A DNA stretch of 64,000 nt from Paraburkholderia dilworthii (GTDB lineage: Bacteria; Pseudomonadota; Gammaproteobacteria; Burkholderiales; Burkholderiaceae). Positions 57,508-64,000 of this stretch are shown piece after piece; positions within the stretch are counted from its first letter, which is position 1; each line of letters starts with the position of its first letter. Under the pieces are notes generated by a model that saw nothing but the letters and a program-made list of their open reading frames with translations, searched no databases and had not been told where the DNA came from. The DNA is taken from positions 210-64,209 of the forward strand of contig NZ_AWZT01000008.1 in the NCBI RefSeq assembly GCF_000472525.1, in the 5' to 3' direction. The position numbers were made by a program, and so were the translations under genes.

Positions 57508-57693
57508 TCAGAAGTTCTGGTAATACGAGTAAGGCGTTTGTTCGATGCGCGAGGCTTTCTGCTCGGCGCGCTCTTCCAGGTCGATCGGCTGTTTGTCCCA
57601 CAGCAAGGCCCGGCCGCGGCGTTGCTCGGCTTCGAGGCTGGGCTTCTGTTGCTTGAGCTGATTCAGGAACTGGGTGATGTCCGATTGATACAT
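57508..57693 (-). CDS. DUF3460 family small protein
   Basis: 61 residues beginning MYQSDITQFLNQLKQQKP and ending TPYSYYQNF, the complete DUF3460 signature. Charged helical core, no membrane or signal segment. Position directly before scpA is usual in Burkholderia-group genomes; function unknown. The start at 57693 is the second ATG of the frame. Confidence 0.88.
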   Translation of the reverse strand: MYQSDITQFLNQLKQQKPSLEAEQRRGRALLWDKQPIDLEERAEQKASRIEQTPYSYYQNF

Positions 57694-58062
57694 GGCTCGA
57701 CGTCCGTGGTTAGGAAAATGGCGGCTTCGCATTGGCATTGCTCAAGGCGCGGGGCCGCTGCTATTGCCGTAATTTTAGCGCATGCGCCGCGCGCGGTCGA
57801 AAAACCCCGTCGGCGGCGCACGCATCGTATGCGATATTCCGCTCGGCGTGCGTTGCTGGAACCCGCGTGTCGTGCCACGCGTCAAAGGCGGGCACATCGA
57901 AGGCGTGCGCGTGGGCCGCGCCATGCGCCGCAGCTGCGTTCGCGGGTGAATTCAGAGCGTGCGTTTAGAGGTAGCGCGGCGCTGCCGATGTGGTCAAATA
58001 GCGAGCTTCGGCGGCACTGCGCCCGAACGACAAAATTCATCAACTATGGCCGGAGGTCCTGC
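57694..58062. other. Divergent intergenic region before tamA
   Basis: 369 bases between the leftward DUF3460 start and the likely tamA TTG start. Open frames cross it but none has a supported product. It must hold the promoters of both genes. I see no repeat or RNA gene. Confidence 0.45.
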
Positions 58063-59895
58063 TTGGCGGGGTGTGCGATCGAAAAACCGCATCGGCGGCG
58101 CGGCGATACCGGCGGGGGCCGTGGTCCCACGCTGCTGCGGCGCTGGCTGCGCGCGTGGCTCGCCTTCAGCATCGTGATGTTGACGCTGGCGGGCGGCTCC
58201 GCCCACGCGGCGCGCGCGGCGGCGAGCTACAAGGTCGATGTGGAAGCCTCGCCGCGCTCGCTGCGCAAGCTGCTCGAAGAGCACCTCGATATTGCGCGCT
58301 TCGCGAAGCGTCCCGACATCAGCGGCGACCAGTTCGAATTTCTGATCACGGCGACGCCGCAGCAGGTGCGCGATCTCGCCGCCACTCAGGGCTACTTCAC
58401 GCCGGTTGTACGCACGGACGTGCGCACGGTCGAGAACACCAGGCGCGTCACCGTGAGCGTCGATCCGGGACGGCAAACCGTCATCACGTCGATCTCACTG
58501 TCGTTCCGCGGCCCGGTGCTGACCGAAGATCCGGCGCAGGAAAACGCCGCGCGCTTCGCGTTTTCGCTGCACGAAGGCGATGCCTTTTCGCAGGGCGGCT
58601 GGGACGACGCGAAAAACGCCTCGCTCAAGGCGTTGCAGGCGCGCCGCTATCTGGGCGCGAAGATTTACCACTCCGAGGCGCGCGTCGATCCGCGGACGCA
58701 CGAGGCCACGCTGTCGGTCGCGTATGAAAGCGGGCCGACTTTCACGATGGGCAAGCTGGACGTATCGGGCCCGCGGCGCTATCCGGAACAGATCGTCGAC
58801 AATGTGAATCCGATCTCGGTGGGCGACATCTACGACGTGCAGCGCATCGCCGAATTGCAGCGGCAGTTGCAGAACACGCCGTACTACGCGAGCGTCGCCA
58901 TCGACGTGGACAGCGACCCGGAAAAGCCCGTCGAAACGCCGCTGCATGTGAAGGTATCGGAGTATCCGTACAACAGCATTCGCGGCGGCGTCGGCTACTC
59001 GACGGATAACGGTGCGCTCGTGCAGGGCGCGTACTCATATCTGAACACGTTCGGCAAGGCATGGCCGTTTACCATCGACGGCCGCATCGATCAGGTGCAG
59101 CAGTACGGCCAGATTCAGCTTGCGATGCCGCCGGGACCCCGGGCGTGGACCAATAGTGTGCTGGCGTCCTACACGACCACGGACGTTTCCGACACGCGCA
59201 TCTACAGCATCCGCGGCGGTGTGCAGCGTACTCGCACGTCGCAATTCATCGACTACACGTACGCGCTTCTGTTCTATCAGGATCGGCTCGACCAGAACGT
59301 GGGCGCGCCCACGACGAGCCGCGCGCTGGTGCCGTCATGGTCGTGGACCCGGCGCAATACCGACGACCCGCTGTTCCCGCGCAAGGGCAACCTGATCCAC
59401 GTCGAAGCCGGTTTCGCGGTGAAGGGCGTGCTCACCGACCAGACCTTCATTCGCGGGTACGCCCGCGGTCAGCAGTACATGCCGATCGGCAAGCAAGACC
59501 TCATGGTGTTTCGCGCCGAACTCGGCGGCGTGTTTACGAGCGGGAGTTCGAGCGGCATTCCGGCTTCGCTGCTGTTTCGCGCCGGCGGCTCGAATTCGGT
59601 GCGCGGCTATGGTTACCAGAGCATCGGTAACACGGTTCAGGGTTCGGTGCTGCCGACCAAATATCTCGTGACGGCGTCGGCGGAATACCAGCACTGGTTC
59701 ACGCACGACTGGGGCGCGGCGGCGTTCTTCGACGTCGGCACGGCCACCGATACCTGGGGCGAGAAAGTGTTTTATCCGGGCGTGGGCGTCGGCGCACGCT
59801 GGCGCAGCCCGGTGGGCCCGGTCAATGTCGACGTGGCGTACGGCATCCGAAACAAAAGTGTGCGGCCCTATCTGACGCTCGGTATCGCCTTCTGA
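58063..59895 (+). CDS. tamA: Translocation and assembly module outer membrane protein TamA
   Basis: 610 residues from a TTG with GGAGGT five bases upstream; no ATG nearby has comparable support. Signal sequence (LLRRWLRAWLAFSIVM...AHA), three POTRA domains (about 65-270), then an Omp85 beta-barrel with RGGVGYSTDNGALVQ and the lid-lock motif region VRGYGYQSIG, and a C-terminal strand ending LTLGIAF. With TamB it helps insert outer-membrane proteins and move lipids. tamB follows after 28 bases. Confidence 0.88.
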   Translation: MAGCAIEKPHRRRGDTGGGRGPTLLRRWLRAWLAFSIVMLTLAGGSAHAARAAASYKVDVEASPRSLRKLLEEHLDIARFAKRPDISGDQFEFLITATPQQVRDLAATQGYFTPVVRTDVRTVENTRRVTVSVDPGRQTVITSISLSFRGPVLTEDPAQENAARFAFSLHEGDAFSQGGWDDAKNASLKALQARRYLGAKIYHSEARVDPRTHEATLSVAYESGPTFTMGKLDVSGPRRYPEQIVDNVNPISVGDIYDVQRIAELQRQLQNTPYYASVAIDVDSDPEKPVETPLHVKVSEYPYNSIRGGVGYSTDNGALVQGAYSYLNTFGKAWPFTIDGRIDQVQQYGQIQLAMPPGPRAWTNSVLASYTTTDVSDTRIYSIRGGVQRTRTSQFIDYTYALLFYQDRLDQNVGAPTTSRALVPSWSWTRRNTDDPLFPRKGNLIHVEAGFAVKGVLTDQTFIRGYARGQQYMPIGKQDLMVFRAELGGVFTSGSSSGIPASLLFRAGGSNSVRGYGYQSIGNTVQGSVLPTKYLVTASAEYQHWFTHDWGAAAFFDVGTATDTWGEKVFYPGVGVGARWRSPVGPVNVDVAYGIRNKSVRPYLTLGIAF

Positions 59896-59923
59896 TGGCA
59901 ACCTTCTTGTACGCGAACCACGC

Positions 59924-62900
59924 ATGACCACGGACGATTCCGCCCAAGCTCCCGCACAGCCGCCGGGCAATCAGCCGCCGGGCGCGCAACCGCCGGGGCC
60001 GCCCGGATCGCCCGGGCAGCCGCCAGCGAAGCGCCGCAGCGCAGGCCGCCTGCTGCTGAAAACGCTCGCGTGGACGGTCGCTGTGCTGGTGTTGCTGATC
60101 GCGTTGGCGCTCGGCCTGCTGTACGGCGCACTCACCACCGAGCGCGGCACGGCGTACGCGTGGCAGGCGGCGGTGAAGCTATTGGGCGGCAAGCTGAGCG
60201 GCACGCTCGAAGGCGGCGCGCTCGCCAATGGCGTGCGGCTGCGCGCTGTGCGCTGGCGCGCGCTCGACGGCAGCGGCACAGACATCCAGATCGACAGTGT
60301 GACCGGCCGTTGGCGGCTCTCTCGCGAACCTTGGCGTTTCACCATCGACTATCTGCATGTCGGCACGGTGGATGCGCGCATCGGCGCTTCGTCGCCCAGC
60401 AGCAACGAGCCGCTGAAGCTGCCGCAGGATCTGCGCTTGCCGATGCAACTCGAGATCCGGGACGTTCAGGTGGACAAGCTGTTGTTGCGCCAGGGCACGT
60501 CGACGACCGAGTTCTCGCACTTCGCTTTTCAGGGCCGCAGCGACGGGCGTCATCACGAGGCCGCGGTCGAACGGCTCGATACGCCGTTCGGCGCGGTGAC
60601 GGCGTCGGCGAAACTCGACGGCGTCAAGCCGTTTCCGCTAACCGGCGATGTTAGTTATTCCGGCAAGGTCAACGACGAAGCCGTGCAGGTTGGCGGGCAT
60701 CTGAGCGGCTCGCTGGCGAACCTCGTCGCCGAGCTCGACGCGAGCGGGATGAAGCTTGCCGGGCACGCGCAGATCGAGGCGACGCCGTTCGGCGATGTGC
60801 CGCTCAAACGCGCGACGTTGACTTTCGATCACGTCAATCCGCAGGCGTTTGCGCCGGGCGCACCGCTTGCCGATCTGGCCGTGCGGGCGGAGTTGCAGCC
60901 GGTGGGGCAGGAGGCGGGTCCGGGCGATGCCGCTGGCGGCAGTAGTGTAGCGAGCGGTAGCAATGTGGGGAGCGCTGTCGGTGCCGGCGGTGCGGACAGC
61001 GCCAGCGGCGCCGGGAACACCGGCAACGCGAGCAACACCAGCAACACCAGCAACACCAGCAACACCGCAGCCGCAAACGCGAACAGTGCAACCAACGCCA
61101 TCCACGGGGCCAGCAATGCGAGCGCGACCACTCCACCCGGCCCCGCGCAACGCCCCATCGCGGAACATCCCGCAATCGCCGACCAGAATCGCACCGCCGA
61201 CAAAACCACCCCTGGCTTCGCAGTCGCCGGCCACGTCTCGATCGTCAACGCCCGCCCCGGCGCCATCGATCAGAACCTGCTGCCGCTCATTGACGCCAGC
61301 GCCAATGTGCGCCTCGACGCCCACGCGCAGAGCATCTCGAACCTCGCCGTGCGCCTCGTGAAGAGCGCTACGCTGACGGGTAGCGGCTCGCTGGCCGGCA
61401 AACGCGGCCAGTTCGATCTGAAGGTTGCCGGCCTGGACCTCAACGCGTTTCAGGCGACGGTGCGTCCCACGGAGCTTTCCGGCCCGATCGCGATCCGGCT
61501 CAACGACGATATCCAAAGCGTCACCCTCGATCTGGCCGATCCGAAAGCGGAGCTGCGCGCGCAGGGCAAGCTGACGATGGACCCCGCGCGGCTCAGCTTC
61601 AACGACGTGCGCATCACGTCGGGCAAGGGCCGCATCGACCTGTCCGGCGCGCTCAAGCACGACGCGAATTCCAGCTACAACCTGAAGGCGCAGCTCACCG
61701 ATTTCGACCCGTTGACGCTGACCTCGCAGATGCCGTCCCGCACGCCGGTCAAGGGGCCCGCCGTGCCGCAGAGCGCAGCGAAAGCCAAGCTGTCGGCGCA
61801 GGCCGCGGCGCAAGCGGGCAGCACCGCTGGCGCGAAAAGCGCAGCCCCTGCCGACAAAGCCGCGGCTGCCGTCAGGAACACCGGCAAGGCCGTCGTCAAG
61901 AAAGAGGTGATCGAGCGCAAGACGCCCGCGCCGAAACGCGCCGCGCCGCCCGCGCGCAAGATCGAGGCAAGAGTGAACGGCACGCTCTCCGCGACCGGCA
62001 TGCTTGCCCCGGTGTTCACCACCAAAGCCGAATTCAAACTGGGCCCGAGCGTCTACGACGGCCTGCCGCTAACCGGCGGCGGCACCGTGCAACTGGCGGG
62101 CTCGCGGATTCTGCCGAGCCGCGCGAACCTGTCGGTGGCGGGCAACCAGGTGGATTTGCAAGGCAGCTTCGGCGCGCGCGGCGACCGCTTGCGCTTCCAT
62201 ATCGACGCACCGGCGCTCGAGCGCCTCGGCTTCGGCCTCGCTGGGCTCGTCGCTGCCGACGGCGACCTCACCGGCTCATTCGAGCATCCGAATGTGGTGC
62301 TGAACTACAAGGCCGACAGCGTCGTGTTGAGCAGCAACCGCATCGGCCATGCGGAAGGTCATGCGGAACTGCGCGACGGCGCGAACGGCCCGCTCGTCTT
62401 CACGACGGACGCCCGCAACGTGAGCGCGGGCGGCGTCGATCTTGCCACACTCACAGCGCGTCTGACCGGCACGCGCGCCAGTCATTCGCTCGAAGCCACA
62501 GCTACGGGCAAGCTGCAGGACCGTCCGCTGGATCTGACGCTCGCGGCCAACGGCAAGCTCACCGAAGCGCGCGACGGCACTCATTGGGATGGTACGGTGA
62601 CGCGTCTGCAAAACCGCGGCACACCCGCCTTGAACCTCGAGTCGCCGCTTGCGGTGAGCGCGGGGCCGCGCCGCCTGACGCTCGGCGCGACACGATTGAC
62701 GCTCGAAGGCGCGGTGCTGAGCCTCAAGTCATTCGCGTTCGACCACGGCAAGGTTCAATCGGCGGGCAGTCTGACCGGCATTTCGGTCGCGCGTCTGCAG
62801 GACTTGCGGCACGAGATCACCGGCACGCCGCCGGCCGTCAAAACCGATTTGATATTCGACGGCGACTGGGACTTCGCGCTCGGCAGCACCGCGAGCGGTC

Positions 62901-64000
62901 ATATCCAGCTGAAGCGCCGCAGCGGCGACGTTACGGTTGAGATCGGCCGCGGGCTGGCGTCGCTGGGTATTACGGATATCGCCGCGCGCGCCGAGTTCAG
63001 CGGCGGCAATCGCCTGAACGCGACGGTGCATGCGCAGGCGAGCCGTATCGGCGTGATCGACGCCGATGCGCACACCACGCTCGTCGCGCGCGACGGCTTT
63101 CTCACCGTCAACGAGGAGGGCGCGCTTACCGGCAATGTCAACGCGAATGTGCCGTCGCTGAAAACGACCGGCGGGCTGTTCGGTCCGAGCTATCTGCTCG
63201 ACGGCCATCTTGCGCTCAAGCTCGCGCTCGGCGGGACGGTGGCGAGACCTAACCTGACCGGCTCACTGCTCGGCGACGAACTCTCCGCCACGCTCGTCGA
63301 TCAGGGCGTGCAGTTGAAGGACGGCGTCGTACGCATCGCGCTGTCGCAAAACCTCGTGGACTTCCAGCAGGTCGAGTTTCACGGCGCGAGCGGCACATTG
63401 CGGGCGACCGGCCGCGTGCGTCTCGACGGCGCGCAACCGGATCTGACCGCGAGCATCGTCGCGGACAAGCTCGAACTCTTTGCCGCGCCGGATCGCAATT
63501 TGTCGCTGACGGGCAGCGCTAGCGTCGCCAACGCGGGCGCGCAGGGCGGCATGGCGATCAACGGCAAATTCGTCGTCGATCACGCGCTGTTCGATATGCC
63601 GGAGCAATCGGCGCCCAAGCTCGGCGACGACGTGGTGGTCGTGCGCCCTGACGGCACCGTGGCCGGCGAGCGGCCACGGCCGGTGCCGGGCACCAATAAG
63701 CCGATCGGCCCGTTCGCGCCGCGCGCGAACATCGACATCGGCCTCGGCAACAGCTTCCGCTTTCGCGGGCAAGGCGCCGACCTCGGCCTGACCGGCACCA
63801 TTACCGCGATGAGCGCGCCGAACCTGCCGCTGCGCGCAGTTGGCAACGTACGTGTGACGCCGGGCTCGACCTACACGGCATTCGGCCGCAAGCTCAATAT
63901 CGAGAACGGCTTCTTTACATTCAACGGTCCAGTGGCGAATCCCGGCATCAACATTCTGGCCATGCGCCGCAATCAGCAGGTGGAGGCAGGCGTGCAGGTG
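59924..64000 (+). CDS. tamB: Translocation and assembly module inner membrane protein TamB (partial)
   Basis: 1359 codons are present and the frame is open at the right edge. A proline/glycine-rich cytoplasmic start (PPGNQPPGAQPPGPPG) precedes one membrane helix (about 46-67), then a long AsmA/TamB beta-helical groove, with the conserved late segments FRFRGQGADLGLTG and FTFNGPVANPGINI near the edge. Two low-complexity inserts interrupt it: Asn/Thr/Ser/Ala/Gly-rich at about 333-420 and Ala/Lys/Pro-rich at about 604-685. The stop lies outside the window, but the length and the late motifs suggest only a short C-terminal part is missing. Confidence 0.88.
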   Translation, partial: MTTDDSAQAPAQPPGNQPPGAQPPGPPGSPGQPPAKRRSAGRLLLKTLAWTVAVLVLLIALALGLLYGALTTERGTAYAWQAAVKLLGGKLSGTLEGGALANGVRLRAVRWRALDGSGTDIQIDSVTGRWRLSREPWRFTIDYLHVGTVDARIGASSPSSNEPLKLPQDLRLPMQLEIRDVQVDKLLLRQGTSTTEFSHFAFQGRSDGRHHEAAVERLDTPFGAVTASAKLDGVKPFPLTGDVSYSGKVNDEAVQVGGHLSGSLANLVAELDASGMKLAGHAQIEATPFGDVPLKRATLTFDHVNPQAFAPGAPLADLAVRAELQPVGQEAGPGDAAGGSSVASGSNVGSAVGAGGADSASGAGNTGNASNTSNTSNTSNTAAANANSATNAIHGASNASATTPPGPAQRPIAEHPAIADQNRTADKTTPGFAVAGHVSIVNARPGAIDQNLLPLIDASANVRLDAHAQSISNLAVRLVKSATLTGSGSLAGKRGQFDLKVAGLDLNAFQATVRPTELSGPIAIRLNDDIQSVTLDLADPKAELRAQGKLTMDPARLSFNDVRITSGKGRIDLSGALKHDANSSYNLKAQLTDFDPLTLTSQMPSRTPVKGPAVPQSAAKAKLSAQAAAQAGSTAGAKSAAPADKAAAAVRNTGKAVVKKEVIERKTPAPKRAAPPARKIEARVNGTLSATGMLAPVFTTKAEFKLGPSVYDGLPLTGGGTVQLAGSRILPSRANLSVAGNQVDLQGSFGARGDRLRFHIDAPALERLGFGLAGLVAADGDLTGSFEHPNVVLNYKADSVVLSSNRIGHAEGHAELRDGANGPLVFTTDARNVSAGGVDLATLTARLTGTRASHSLEATATGKLQDRPLDLTLAANGKLTEARDGTHWDGTVTRLQNRGTPALNLESPLAVSAGPRRLTLGATRLTLEGAVLSLKSFAFDHGKVQSAGSLTGISVARLQDLRHEITGTPPAVKTDLIFDGDWDFALGSTASGHIQLKRRSGDVTVEIGRGLASLGITDIAARAEFSGGNRLNATVHAQASRIGVIDADAHTTLVARDGFLTVNEEGALTGNVNANVPSLKTTGGLFGPSYLLDGHLALKLALGGTVARPNLTGSLLGDELSATLVDQGVQLKDGVVRIALSQNLVDFQQVEFHGASGTLRATGRVRLDGAQPDLTASIVADKLELFAAPDRNLSLTGSASVANAGAQGGMAINGKFVVDHALFDMPEQSAPKLGDDVVVVRPDGTVAGERPRPVPGTNKPIGPFAPRANIDIGLGNSFRFRGQGADLGLTGTITAMSAPNLPLRAVGNVRVTPGSTYTAFGRKLNIENGFFTFNGPVANPGINILAMRRNQQVEAGVQV
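61031..61066 (+). repeat. 9-bp tandem repeat within tamB
   Basis: AGCAACACC is repeated four times without change, encoding Ser-Asn-Thr units in the first low-complexity insert of TamB. The unit keeps the reading frame, so copy number could vary without disrupting the protein. Confidence 0.9.

Overview
The window reads as ordinary chromosome from a high-GC betaproteobacterium of the Burkholderia/Paraburkholderia group. The evidence is Burkholderia-type families (DUF2844, DUF2486, DUF3460), the gene orders lptG-lptF/pepA-holC, ilvD/lysR-lgt, zapA-6S RNA and panD-panC-scpA, and a cysI-DUF934-cysH-cysD-cysN-cobA sulfate operon. I found no insertion sequence, prophage, tRNA, rRNA or CRISPR array. 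Gene density is high and strands switch often; most start codons I chose differ from the longest open frame.

Layout. 1-6.8 kb: small envelope genes (DUF2844 protein plus a stub lipoprotein), an alpha/beta-hydrolase of the non-heme chloroperoxidase/esterase type, a PAP2-phosphatase lipoprotein with an autotransporter-like tail, and a TolC/rhodanese/Pcm-like group. 7.0-14.0 kb: a carbohydrate uptake and catabolism operon: LacI-type regulator, ABC ATPase, permease, binding protein, TIM-barrel isomerase and Gfo/Idh/MocA dehydrogenase, headed by a perfect 22-bp palindromic operator. 14.1-18.9 kb: a small conserved protein and an RND efflux permease with its adaptor. 19.0-27.7 kb: a solitary amino-acid-type binding protein, cysB, and the divergent sulfate assimilation operon. 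27.7-32.5 kb: small sirohydrochlorin chelatase, lptG, lptF, and divergent pepA-holC. 32.6-40.4 kb: DUF2486 protein with a His-rich stretch, cytochrome c, ilvD, LysR regulator, lgt, SIMPL protein, EVE protein, 6S RNA, zapA and a coiled-coil partner. 40.6-52.8 kb: a cobalamin region with a B12 riboswitch, btuB-btuC-btuD-cobT-cobS-cobC on the plus strand, cobU-cbiB-cobD-btuF on the minus strand, and cobQ on the plus strand. 52.9-57.7 kb: DoxX, PaaI thioesterase, an orphan ParA ATPase flanked by two different tandem-repeat arrays, panD, panC, scpA and DUF3460. 58.0-64.0 kb: tamA and a tamB that runs off the right edge.

How it works together. The cys operon reduces sulfate through APS (CysDN, then an Fe-S APS reductase) to sulfide, and it carries its own uroporphyrinogen methyltransferase for siroheme; the chelatase that continues siroheme synthesis lies convergently behind lptFG. 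The cobalamin region covers outer-membrane uptake, periplasmic capture, inner-membrane import and the late steps (amidation, aminopropanol attachment, nucleotide loop); corrin-ring genes are absent from this window. Several genes serve the envelope (Lgt, LptFG, TamAB, TolC, RND pump).

I see no clear previously undescribed multigene system. The features most worth a second look are the repeat-flanked orphan parA, the operator-controlled sugar operon of unknown substrate, the PAP2/beta-strand-repeat lipoprotein, the His-rich DUF2486 protein and the Pcm homologue with an altered active-site loop.
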